Source: CAVPCZ01 sp963779225 (GTDB lineage Bacteria > Bacteroidota > Ignavibacteria > UBA10030 > UBA6906). From it: a stretch of 64,000 bases of DNA. The notes beneath the pieces are model-generated. The model saw nothing but the letters and a program-made list of their open reading frames with translations, was not told the DNA's origin and ran no database searches. Made by a program: the position numbers and the translations under genes. Where the stretch lies: NCBI GenBank assembly GCA_963779225.1, contig CAVZWW010000003.1, forward strand, positions 2,604,001 through 2,668,000, written 5' to 3'. This document shows, piece after piece, positions 8,987 to 17,399 of the stretch (its first letter is position 1; each line of letters begins with the position of its first letter).

Positions 8987-11455
8987 ATGATGAAGTATGT
9001 GTTACTCCTCGGGTTCGCTGTTCTCGCACAGGAAGCGTACGCCCAATTGTTTCCGGGCGATGTCTCGGGATACCGGCAGGAAGGAAGCAGTGTAACCATC
9101 CACGCCGACTCCTCCACTGTCCGGTTGTGGTTCTACTCCTCCGATATCCTTCGCATAGATCTTCTCCCGCTGCAGGGGTCACCGGCTGACGCATCACCTG
9201 CAGTCATACGCCGTTGGTCAGACGATGTACCGGTAACCCTGCATGACTCCGATTCGTTGCTTGCGATTTCTTCTTCAAAGATTCACGTCTATTGCCGGAG
9301 GCGGCCCCTCCGGTTTTCATTTGCCGACTCTGCAGACCGGGTATTTCTCGCCGAGCCTGATGGGGGAGGCATGGCGATCCACGGGCAACGGCGATCGGTG
9401 CGCTTCCGCCTGCAGGAGCAGGATCACTTCTATGGGACGGGGGAACGGGGCACGAGTCTCGACAAGCGCGGACAGGCCTTCGAGAGCTACAATACGCAGG
9501 TACCCGGATATTCCACTCCGCTTCCAACAATGAACCTGAACGTGCCCTTCCTGGCCTCGACCAACGGGTACGCCGTGTACATCGACAATATGTCCCGGGG
9601 GAGGTTTGATCTGGGGGTTGCCGACAGCTCCATGTTTTCGTATACGGCCTCCGGTGGAGGGTTGAGCTGGTACCTTATTACGGCCCCTACAATACCGGAA
9701 CAGCTTGAGCGGTATACCTGGCTCACCGGCCGGCAACCGCTACCCCCGCGCTGGGCATTCGGCTTCCTCCAATCGAAAAACCGGTATCAGAACGAGCAGG
9801 AGGCGAGGGAAATCGTCCGCACGATGCGGGCAAGAGCTTTCCCCTGCGACGCAATTGTCCTGGACCTGGCATGGTTCGACAAGATGGGGGATTTGACGTG
9901 GAACGAATCTCTGTGGCCGCATCATGAAACGATGGTGGCCGATTTCCTTTCCCTCGGAATAAAGACGATCCTCATCACCGAGCCGTACATTGTCCGGCCG
10001 TCGCTCAATTTCGACGAAGCGGAAGTCCACGGGTATCTGGCAAAGGATTCGACCGGTCAGACGTTCCTTCTGGAAAAATGGTGGTCCTGCGGCGGTTGTT
10101 CTGCGGCGCTACTGGATCTTACCAATCCGGAGGCTCAACGGTGGTGGTGGAGCAAACATCCTGCCGCGTTCGGCCCGGGTGTCGCCGGCATCTGGACTGA
10201 TCTTGGAGAACCGGAGCGTCATCCTGAGGGAATGCGGCACTTCCAGGGAAGTGCGACGGAGATTCACAATGCATTCAATCTTCTCTGGGCCCGAACCATC
10301 TTTGAAGGGTTCAACAGGTGGCGACCGAACGAACGTCTGTTGAACATCACGCGTTCCGGATGTGCGGGTATTCAACGGTACGGTGTGCTTCCGTGGTCCG
10401 GAGATGTTGCCCGCAGTTTTGGAGGTCTTGCCGTACAGCTGCCCATGCTCTTGAGCATGGGCATGTCCGGCCTGGCTTACCAGCATTCCGATATCGGCGG
10501 TTACTCGCGCATTCCGACAACGCCCGAACTGTATATTCGCTGGATGCAGTTCGGGGTATTCTGTCCGGTTACGCGCGCGCATGGTGCCGGTGAAGTGGTG
10601 GGAGGATCTCCGACGGAACCCTGGCAGTTCGGCGCTGATGCGGAGAGGATTTGCAGAGACTACCTCAACCTGCGCTACCGGCTGCTTCCCTATAACTACA
10701 CCCTCGCCTATCACAACTGCGAATCGGGCCTGCCTCTCGCTCGTCCGCTGTTCTGGCTGGATCCGGCCGATCGTGCGTTGTTCAACGAAGGGTCCACCTA
10801 CATGTGGGGAGATGCTTTTCTTGTGTCCCCGGTCGTCGCCGCAGGCGCAACGGTGAAAGATGTGTACCTTCCACGCGGAAAATGGGTCAACTTCTGGACC
10901 GATGAGGCTGTCGCCGGGGGAAGGACCGTGAGCGTGGCCGCTCCCCTCGAGCGGTTGCCCCTTTTCGTGAAACAGGGGAGTATCATCCCCATGGCGCCGG
11001 TGATGAACTCCACCGACGAACGCACAGTGGACACACTGACGCTCCGCCTGTATCCGCCTGAAGACGGCGAGACAACGTACACCCTGTATGAAGATGATGG
11101 CACAACGCTCGCGTATCAATCGGGGTCCTTTGCCCTTACGACATTCACGCAACGGCATACGGTGATAAACGGCGCCCCGGGCCTCAGAGTCACCGCCGGG
11201 GAGTCACGGGGGACGTACAGGGGAAGGCGTGAACAGCGGACATACCTGTTCGAAATCCACAGGATGGCTCCGGGGCGATTTGATGTACGCTGCAACGATA
11301 CGGCCATCGGAGAGCAGCATGCATCCGGAGTACAACCGGCGGCGGGCGACGGTTTTTCGTACGATGCGGGGGCGCAGATCCTCCGCGCGTATGTTCGCTG
11401 CCGCGCCGATAGATCGTATGCGATCGAAGTCCGCCGATTGCAGGGAATACAGTGA
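8987..11455 (+). CDS. Glycoside hydrolase family 31 (alpha-glucosidase/alpha-xylosidase type), secreted
   Basis: An 822-residue exported enzyme with a signal peptide ending near AYAQ. The N-terminal beta-sandwich (about 20-240) includes FYGTGERGTSLDKRG and is followed by the catalytic barrel beginning RWAFGFLQSKNRYQN. The nucleophile is D405 in GIWTDLGEPE and the acid/base is D473 in PWSGDVARSF, with HSDIGGY downstream. The C-terminal sandwiches carry YLPRGKWVNFW and a TYTLYEDDGTT segment typical of GH31. The family cleaves alpha-linked glucose, xylose or galactose. The neighbouring sugar porter, GH2-GH127 and GH27 genes suggest plant polysaccharide side chains, so alpha-xylosidase is attractive but unproven. 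ATG 8987 and ATG 8990 are tandem starts after a GGAG. The 101 bases before it hold nothing recognisable. Confidence 0.92.
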   Translation: MMKYVLLLGFAVLAQEAYAQLFPGDVSGYRQEGSSVTIHADSSTVRLWFYSSDILRIDLLPLQGSPADASPAVIRRWSDDVPVTLHDSDSLLAISSSKIHVYCRRRPLRFSFADSADRVFLAEPDGGGMAIHGQRRSVRFRLQEQDHFYGTGERGTSLDKRGQAFESYNTQVPGYSTPLPTMNLNVPFLASTNGYAVYIDNMSRGRFDLGVADSSMFSYTASGGGLSWYLITAPTIPEQLERYTWLTGRQPLPPRWAFGFLQSKNRYQNEQEAREIVRTMRARAFPCDAIVLDLAWFDKMGDLTWNESLWPHHETMVADFLSLGIKTILITEPYIVRPSLNFDEAEVHGYLAKDSTGQTFLLEKWWSCGGCSAALLDLTNPEAQRWWWSKHPAAFGPGVAGIWTDLGEPERHPEGMRHFQGSATEIHNAFNLLWARTIFEGFNRWRPNERLLNITRSGCAGIQRYGVLPWSGDVARSFGGLAVQLPMLLSMGMSGLAYQHSDIGGYSRIPTTPELYIRWMQFGVFCPVTRAHGAGEVVGGSPTEPWQFGADAERICRDYLNLRYRLLPYNYTLAYHNCESGLPLARPLFWLDPADRALFNEGSTYMWGDAFLVSPVVAAGATVKDVYLPRGKWVNFWTDEAVAGGRTVSVAAPLERLPLFVKQGSIIPMAPVMNSTDERTVDTLTLRLYPPEDGETTYTLYEDDGTTLAYQSGSFALTTFTQRHTVINGAPGLRVTAGESRGTYRGRREQRTYLFEIHRMAPGRFDVRCNDTAIGEQHASGVQPAAGDGFSYDAGAQILRAYVRCRADRSYAIEVRRLQGIQ

Positions 11456-11497
11456 AGGGAGCAGGAGCTGAACGCCCGGTAGCGAGTGAGGGCTAGG

Positions 11498-11527
11498 TTT
11501 TCAATCTGATTCTTGCTATATTATATA
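11498..11527 (+). promoter_or_regulatory. Possible sigma70-like promoter before the gene at 11564
   Basis: TTTTCA at 11498-11503 and TATATA at 11522-11527 are 18 bases apart within an AT-rich patch, in an otherwise GC-rich 108-base gap. A second overlapping TATATT is at 11517-11522. The -35 match is poor, so this is tentative. Confidence 0.3.
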
Positions 11528-11563
11528 GATATTGTCGACACCACACAGCTTGGCAGGAGGGTC

Positions 11564-13378
11564 TTGAACAAGATTCTGGGACACACGTTTCATATCCCCG
11601 TTATGGGTACGGGACATTCCATTGACACCCCCATTCGCGTTGCCCACCTTGGCATTTCGTCGGTTATCTCGATCATCGACGACGTCCTGATAGAAAAACT
11701 CCGCGAATACTATTGCGGCAAGTTCGCGCTTCCCTACGAAAAGATACATCGCTTTTCTCCCGATGCGCGTGCGCGCCGTATCACCCAGTACCTTGATGCC
11801 GTCCAGGAGATTGTCCGCCGGAGGATGGATGAAGTGAAAAGCCTCCCGTTTTTTCAGAACAACGACAAAGACCGGTACTTTGCACTCCTTCCCGAAGAAA
11901 GTGAATTGAAGGGACGCTACGATCGGCTGCGGGGGATGCCGGAAGGCCCCGAACGACAATTGCTTGCAGCGTCGCTCACGGAGAGCATGCAGCCGGGCGC
12001 GATCGACGTCAATATCATGACGAAACTCGATCGTATCAACGTTGACCGATCCGGTAAACCCCTGAGCGAGGAGTACTCGGACGCAAAGGCCGCATTGCGC
12101 GGTTTCGCCAACAGCAGTCTTCGTTCCGCCGTGGAATTTTCAGCCGGTCTGAATCAGCGCCTGTTCACCTATGCGTCCGAGTTCCGCGAGTTCTACAGGA
12201 GCGAGACCGGAGAACTTAAGAAATCCATCGTGTTGAAAGTCAGCGATTTCCGTTCCGCGCTTGTCCAGGGGAAAATCCTGGCAAAAAAAGGACTGGAGGT
12301 CCGTGAATTCCGGATCGAGTCAGGCCTGAATTGCGGCGGACATGCGTTCGCTTCCAACGGCCATCTTCTACCGGCGCTGTTGAAGGAGTTCAGGGATAAG
12401 CGGGACCAGCTGAAGGCGGAATGCCTCCCGCTCGTACAGGATTTCTACGAGACTATGGGCTGGCACTATCCCGATGAAGCGGTGCACGAGCATCCGATGG
12501 TGACCGTGCAGGGAGGGATCGGGACAAACGGGGAGGATGCACGTTTGCGTGCACAGTTCGGCATGGACCGCACAGGCTGGGCGACCCCCTTTCTTCTTGT
12601 GCCCGAAGCAACGTGTGTGGACGATGCGACGCGGGAACTGTTGCAGCAGGCGACGGAGAAGGACTGCTATTTGAGCGACGTATCCCCTCTGGGCGTATCG
12701 TTCAACAACGTGCAGGGGACCGGCTCCACTCTCTGGACCCGGAAGCAAGCCGAGGATGGGAAGCCAGGATCACCATGCCCCAAAGGGTACCTTGCCTTCA
12801 ACACGGAATTCACGGGGATGCCCATCTGCACCGCGTCCCGAGAATACCAGACGGAGAAACTCAAGCAACTGGCGTCGGGTCTTCCTGACGGGCAGACGAA
12901 AGCCCCTTCGGCCGAAAGCGTGACGGCAAAGGCCTGCATCTGCGATCATCTGGGTAATGGGGCCCTGATTTCCCTGGGCATCGCGAAGCCTTCCAACTCA
13001 CCCCAGGCGATTTGTCCGGGACCCAATATTGCATGGTTCAACCGGATTTATAACCTGAGCGAAATGGTGGACCACATCTACGGGCGGGGACCCTCCCTCG
13101 TCCCGGGCGAACGGCCGCATATGTTTGCCAAAGAGATTGTCATGGCGGTCGACTATTTCGAGGGTCTTCTGGCGAAATCCACATTTTCCAGACGCGACAT
13201 CGCCGGGCTTCATGAATACCGCAAGAATCTCGAGACGGGCATGGATTTCTGCCTGAGCGTCGCCCGCGAGACGCCGTACCCGAACGAAAATCTTGCCTCT
13301 ATTCCTCCCTGTGTTGAAGAGCAACGCGCAAGGCTCTCGCGCCTGAGCGAACGCCTCGACCGGGTCGACCCGGCCTGA
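11564..13378 (+). CDS. Conserved-looking uncharacterised protein, about 600 residues
   Basis: A long, clearly coding frame whose family I cannot name with confidence. The start is uncertain: the TTG at 11564 lies three bases after a perfect AGGAGG (11555-11560), and a TTG at 11513 lies within the promoter-like patch. The N-terminus reads GHTFHIPVMGTGHSIDTP, then VAHLGISSVISIIDD, which resembles the first strands of TIM-barrel oxidoreductases such as nitronate monooxygenase or IMP dehydrogenase. This is only a weak analogy. Cys residues cluster near the C-terminus (C458 and C460 in KACICDHLGNG, C484 in CPGPNIAWFN), and VQGGIGTNGED and NCGGHAFASNG are possible ligand loops. No signal peptide or membrane segment is seen, so it is probably cytoplasmic. 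It is followed 13 bases later by a CDF transporter gene, perhaps in one transcript. Confidence 0.75.
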   Translation: MNKILGHTFHIPVMGTGHSIDTPIRVAHLGISSVISIIDDVLIEKLREYYCGKFALPYEKIHRFSPDARARRITQYLDAVQEIVRRRMDEVKSLPFFQNNDKDRYFALLPEESELKGRYDRLRGMPEGPERQLLAASLTESMQPGAIDVNIMTKLDRINVDRSGKPLSEEYSDAKAALRGFANSSLRSAVEFSAGLNQRLFTYASEFREFYRSETGELKKSIVLKVSDFRSALVQGKILAKKGLEVREFRIESGLNCGGHAFASNGHLLPALLKEFRDKRDQLKAECLPLVQDFYETMGWHYPDEAVHEHPMVTVQGGIGTNGEDARLRAQFGMDRTGWATPFLLVPEATCVDDATRELLQQATEKDCYLSDVSPLGVSFNNVQGTGSTLWTRKQAEDGKPGSPCPKGYLAFNTEFTGMPICTASREYQTEKLKQLASGLPDGQTKAPSAESVTAKACICDHLGNGALISLGIAKPSNSPQAICPGPNIAWFNRIYNLSEMVDHIYGRGPSLVPGERPHMFAKEIVMAVDYFEGLLAKSTFSRRDIAGLHEYRKNLETGMDFCLSVARETPYPNENLASIPPCVEEQRARLSRLSERLDRVDPA

Positions 13379-13391
13379 AGTCGATTGTGGC

Positions 13392-14321
13392 ATGACCTCA
13401 ACACCCCCCCGGGACCGCCCTTCACTCAGGCGTTTTGCCTGGCTTTCTATTGCCGCCGCTCTCACCACGATCGGTCTGAAAACCCTCGCGTACACGCTCA
13501 CCGGGTCAGTCGGCCTGCTCTCGGACGCACTGGAATCCCTGGTCAATCTCGCCGGAGCTATGATGGCTCTGGCGATGCTTACCATCGCCGCCCGTCCTGA
13601 AGATGACGAGCACGCCTACGGCCACACAAAGGCGGAGTACTTTTCCAGCGGCGTGGAGGGAGGGTTGATTCTCATCGCCGCGCTGGGCATCGGCGTGACC
13701 GCTGCCCAAAGACTGCTTGTCCCCAAACCCCTTGAGCAAGTCGGCCTCGGCCTCGGCGTCTCCCTTGTGGCGTCGCTCATCAATCTTGCCGTGGCACTTG
13801 CCATCCGGAAAGCAGGAAGGGAATACCATTCCATCACCCTTGACGCCAACGCGCGTCATCTCATGACAGATGTCTGGACATCCGGAGGAGTCCTGGCGGG
13901 TGTCGGGGCAGTGGCTCTGACTGGATGGGAACGCCTGGATCCTCTCGTGGCCCTTGCCGTCGCAGCAAACATTGTCTGGTCCGGCTACGGCATTATCAAG
14001 GAATCCGTGGCCGGGTTGATGGATGCCTCGCTGCCCCGGGAAGATCTTGAGAGGTTGCACGCTGTTCTTGCACGATACGGGGCTCATGGCGTGGACTACC
14101 ACGCCCTCCGGACAAGAAGGGCCGGAGCGCGGGGCTTTGTCTCGCTCCACGTCCTGGTTCCGGGAAGCTGGACGGTCCACCAGGGACATCAGGAGGTGGT
14201 GCGTATTGAGGAGGATATCCGCCGTGAGCTCCCGAACGTGTGGGTGATTACGCACATGGATGCACGTCCGGATCCGCCTGAAAGCGGCATTGCGACAGAT
14301 GAAAGAACGAAAGGATCGTAG
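13392..14321 (+). CDS. Cation diffusion facilitator (CDF) family transporter
   Basis: A 309-residue six-helix transporter that exchanges divalent cations (Zn, Fe, Mn or Co) for protons at the inner membrane. Helix II contains GSVGLLSDALESLVNLAGA, where the family usually has HSxxD and the metal-site D is retained. The DEHAYGHTKAEYFSSGVEGGLI segment carries the conserved HxxGH-type loop. Helix V has the second site in TLDANARHLMTDVWTSGGVL, where HLMTD matches the family HxxxD. The C-terminal cytoplasmic domain includes VHQGHQEVVRIEEDI and VITHMDARPDP. The gene is 13 bases after the uncharacterised gene upstream. The metal cannot be assigned from sequence. Confidence 0.87.
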   Translation: MTSTPPRDRPSLRRFAWLSIAAALTTIGLKTLAYTLTGSVGLLSDALESLVNLAGAMMALAMLTIAARPEDDEHAYGHTKAEYFSSGVEGGLILIAALGIGVTAAQRLLVPKPLEQVGLGLGVSLVASLINLAVALAIRKAGREYHSITLDANARHLMTDVWTSGGVLAGVGAVALTGWERLDPLVALAVAANIVWSGYGIIKESVAGLMDASLPREDLERLHAVLARYGAHGVDYHALRTRRAGARGFVSLHVLVPGSWTVHQGHQEVVRIEEDIRRELPNVWVITHMDARPDPPESGIATDERTKGS

Positions 14322-14399
14322 CTGACAGCACCCACTCCTCTGTGACTATCCCGATGAACCGACCTCGCCGCCTCATGTACGTTTCTCTTCGCGCGTTGT

Positions 14400-14428
14400 T
14401 TGATAATCCCCAAAGCATGCAGTATATT
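14400..14428 (+). promoter_or_regulatory. Sigma70-type promoter for the beta-propeller hydrolase gene
   Basis: TTGATA at 14400-14405 and TATATT at 14423-14428 are separated by exactly 17 bases. Transcription would begin near 14435. An ATG at 14434 sits almost at that point, but the GTG at 14485 with GGAGGA upstream gives the better protein start. Confidence 0.65.
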
Positions 14429-14484
14429 GGACGATGAAGTGCCCCCGCTACTCTTCAGAAGCCCCTCTGTGTGGAGGAAAGCAC

Positions 14485-15951
14485 GTGTCCATCCTGCGAT
14501 TTGCCGGCATACTGACCGCCGTGATCACCCTTTGCCTGGTTGCTCCGCCTCTTCGGTCCGGTGGGCAAAACAATACACCGATCTCCCTCGGTGGCAGAAG
14601 GGAACTGTTCGTCGACTACTTCATTATCGAACGTATGTCCGGCGCCGCACTTCAGCTCCATCAACCCCATCGCGAAGGGATCGCCCTCAGCTTCGATCTG
14701 CCATGGGAAGGCGTGTTTTCAGGGTATGTGACGGTCATCCATCACGAAGGCACCTACCGGATGTACTACCGGGGTCTCCCACAAACCGCCGCCGGTCGGG
14801 ATTCGGGTGCGGTCACCTGCTATGCAGAATCGAAAGACGGTATCACCTGGGTAAAACCGAATCTCGGCATGTACGAGGTTTCCGGGACACGGGAAAACAA
14901 CGTCATTCTGGCAAACATGCCCGTGATCAGCCATAACTTCTCTCCGTTCCTGGACACCCGCCCGGGAATCCCGTACAGGGAACGCTTCAAGGGGGTTGGC
15001 GGTGACGCGAAGTCCGGCCTCATCGCCTTCGTATCCGCCGACGGGGTGCACTGGCGCCGGCTCCGCACGGAGCCCATTCTTACAAAGGGAATGTTTGATT
15101 CTCAGAATGTTGTCTTCTGGTCGGAGTACGAACAACGGTACATCTGCTACTTCCGCACGTGGACCGGACAGGGCTACACCGGCTACAGAACAATAAGCCG
15201 CTCCACCTCGACGGATTTCCTCGTCTGGTCGGACCCCGTGGAAATGACCTACGGCGATACACCCCGTGAACATCTGTACACGAACGGTACCGGGCCGTAT
15301 TTCCGCTCACCCCAGATCTATCTTGGACTCGCAAAGCGGTTCTTCCCGGACCGGAGCGCGCTTCCCGCAGAAGCGGCGAAACGGCTTGTCGAAAATCCCG
15401 GTTATCGCGCCTCATCCAGTGATGCCGTACTGCTGAGCACGCGGGGAGGGAATCGCTATGACCGGACGTTCATGGAGGCATTCATCCCTCCGGGACCGGA
15501 CCCGAGAGACTGGGTTGCGCGGGACAATACACCGGCGCTCGGTATCGTATCGGGGAATGTAAGAGAAGTATTTCTCTACCGGATGTCACACTATGCGCAG
15601 CCGACATCCCACGTCATGCGCTACTCGCTGCGCCTCGACGGTTTTGTCTCGGTCCGGGCACCATACGAAGGGGGAGAAATGATCACGAAGCCCTTCACCT
15701 TCGAAGGGAAACAGCTGGAGATCAACTTCTCTTCTTCCGCTGCAGGTGGTGTGCGGGTGGAAATCCAGGACTCCTCCGGGCATCCGCTTCCCGGTTTCGG
15801 GCTCGACGACTGCCTCGAGATGATCGGAGACGATATTGAACGGTGTGCTGTATGGAAGACGGGACCTGATGTAAGCGTCGCAGCTGGAACAGTCGTCCGC
15901 CTGCGATTTGTGATGGCAGACGCTGATCTCTACTCCTTCCGTTTCCGGTGA
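14485..15951 (+). CDS. Secreted five-bladed beta-propeller protein, GH32/GH43-like
   Basis: A 488-residue exported protein. GTG 14485 is preceded by GGAGGA with a suitable spacer and gives a textbook signal peptide (MSILRFAGILTAVITLCLV). The start of the mature chain contains GGRRELFVDYFII, and then propeller blades such as TYRMYYRG, AESKDGITWVKPN, FVSADGVHWRRL and EYEQRYICYFRTW, which repeat the 'sees, compares, demands' pattern of GH32/GH43/GH68-like clan propellers found in many planctomycete and FCB genomes. A C-terminal beta-sandwich follows (VRVEIQDSSGHPLPGF). Exact catalytic residues could not be placed, so the activity is uncertain. It lies 52 bases before the sugar porter gene and is probably co-transcribed with it. 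Confidence 0.7.
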   Translation: MSILRFAGILTAVITLCLVAPPLRSGGQNNTPISLGGRRELFVDYFIIERMSGAALQLHQPHREGIALSFDLPWEGVFSGYVTVIHHEGTYRMYYRGLPQTAAGRDSGAVTCYAESKDGITWVKPNLGMYEVSGTRENNVILANMPVISHNFSPFLDTRPGIPYRERFKGVGGDAKSGLIAFVSADGVHWRRLRTEPILTKGMFDSQNVVFWSEYEQRYICYFRTWTGQGYTGYRTISRSTSTDFLVWSDPVEMTYGDTPREHLYTNGTGPYFRSPQIYLGLAKRFFPDRSALPAEAAKRLVENPGYRASSSDAVLLSTRGGNRYDRTFMEAFIPPGPDPRDWVARDNTPALGIVSGNVREVFLYRMSHYAQPTSHVMRYSLRLDGFVSVRAPYEGGEMITKPFTFEGKQLEINFSSSAAGGVRVEIQDSSGHPLPGFGLDDCLEMIGDDIERCAVWKTGPDVSVAAGTVVRLRFVMADADLYSFRFR

Positions 15952-16003
15952 AACAGAATCGGCAAGATCCGGGGAAGAAGATCCGGTTCTCTGGAGCCCC
16001 TCC

Positions 16004-17380
16004 ATGAACATGCGCTATGTGTGGCTCGTTTCCCTCGTTGCAGCCATGGGAGGATTGCTGTTCGGTTACGACTGGGTCGTGATCGGCGGAGCCAAACCTT
16101 TCTTTGAACCCTTCTTCCGGCTTCAGAGCGAAGCACTCCGGGGATGGGCGAACAGCTGTGCCCTGCTGGGCTGCCTGGGGGGGGCGATGCTGACGGGGGG
16201 GCTCAGCGACCGGTTCGGACGGAAGCGCCTTCTGCTGGCCGCCGCTCTGCTCTTTGCCCTGTCATCCGTGCTGACCGGATGGGCCGGAAGCTTTCAGGGT
16301 TTCGTTGTCTGGAGGATACTCGGGGGCGTTGCCATCGGCATGGCCAGTACGCTCTCGCCAATGTATATCGCGGAAATCGCGCCCGCTCATGCGCGCGGAC
16401 GGCTCGTGGCCCTCAATCAGTTCACCATCGTCATCGGAATTCTCGCCGCACAGGTGATCAACTGGCTTATCGCTGAACCCATGTCTGATGCAGCAACCGC
16501 CGACATGATTCGCGCATCGTGGAACGGTCAGGAAGGGTGGCGATGGATGTTTACCGCGGTCACTGTTCCTGCAACGGTCTTTTTCGGCGGTTCACTGGCG
16601 ATCCCGGAAAGCCCGCGCTGGCTTGTGAAGAAGGGCAGATCAGAACATGCACGGCGTGTTCTGGCGAGGATCGGGGGGACGGCGTATGCAGAGAAGGAAG
16701 TGGACAACATCCAGCGCACGCTGGCCGCCGATGAGATCGGGCAGGTCCACTTCCGCGATCTTCTCGTGCCGGGCATCCGCAGAATCCTTCTGGTGGGCAT
16801 AGTACTGGCGGTACTCCAGCAATGGAGTGGCATCAACGTGATCTTCAATTACGCGGAGGAGATCTTCAGGGAGGCGGGGTACGGCGTGAGTGCAATTCTC
16901 TTCAATATTGTGATCACCGGCATCGTAAACCTTGCCTTCACGGTTGTCGCCATCGGGACCGTTGATCGATTCGGGCGCCGGAGGCTGATGCTGATCGGCT
17001 GTGCGGGCATCGCGCTGTTCCACTCACTCATCGGTGCCGCGTACTTCTTTCACTGGACGGGTCCGGTGGTGGTCACGCTGGTGCTGGCCACCATCGCCTG
17101 CTATGCCTTTTCCCTTGCTCCCGTCACCTGGGTGCTGATTGCCGAGCTCTTCCCCAACAGGATACGCGGGGCGGCGATCTCTGTCGCCGTCTCGGCCCTC
17201 TGGATCGCCTGTTTCGTCCTCACGTACACCTTTCCGGCATTGAATGGTCTGCTGGGTGCATCGGGAACGTTCTGGTTGTATGCGGCTATTTGCGCCGCGG
17301 GTTTTGTCTACATCGTTGCGCGCGTGCCCGAGACAAAAGGCAAATCGCTCGAAGAGATCGAAAAGGCACTGATCACATAG
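16004..17380 (+). CDS. MFS sugar porter (SP family)
   Basis: A 458-residue, twelve-helix inner-membrane sugar:proton symporter of the XylE/GLUT type. Helix 1 begins LVAAMGGLLFGYDWVVIGG. The loop 2-3 signature is present as GGLSDRFGRKR, the family PESPRWL motif as IPESPRWLVKKGR, the helix 7 motif as QQWSGINVIFNY, the loop 8-9 signature as DRFGRRRL, and the terminal PETKGKSLEEIE is intact. The substrate is probably a mono- or disaccharide released by the surrounding hydrolases. ATG 16004 has GGAG eight bases upstream. The gene is followed 19 bases later by the GH2-GH127 gene, consistent with one operon for degradation and import. Confidence 0.92.
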   Translation: MNMRYVWLVSLVAAMGGLLFGYDWVVIGGAKPFFEPFFRLQSEALRGWANSCALLGCLGGAMLTGGLSDRFGRKRLLLAAALLFALSSVLTGWAGSFQGFVVWRILGGVAIGMASTLSPMYIAEIAPAHARGRLVALNQFTIVIGILAAQVINWLIAEPMSDAATADMIRASWNGQEGWRWMFTAVTVPATVFFGGSLAIPESPRWLVKKGRSEHARRVLARIGGTAYAEKEVDNIQRTLAADEIGQVHFRDLLVPGIRRILLVGIVLAVLQQWSGINVIFNYAEEIFREAGYGVSAILFNIVITGIVNLAFTVVAIGTVDRFGRRRLMLIGCAGIALFHSLIGAAYFFHWTGPVVVTLVLATIACYAFSLAPVTWVLIAELFPNRIRGAAISVAVSALWIACFVLTYTFPALNGLLGASGTFWLYAAICAAGFVYIVARVPETKGKSLEEIEKALIT

Positions 17381-17399
17381 AAATCGGGATTCTCATACC

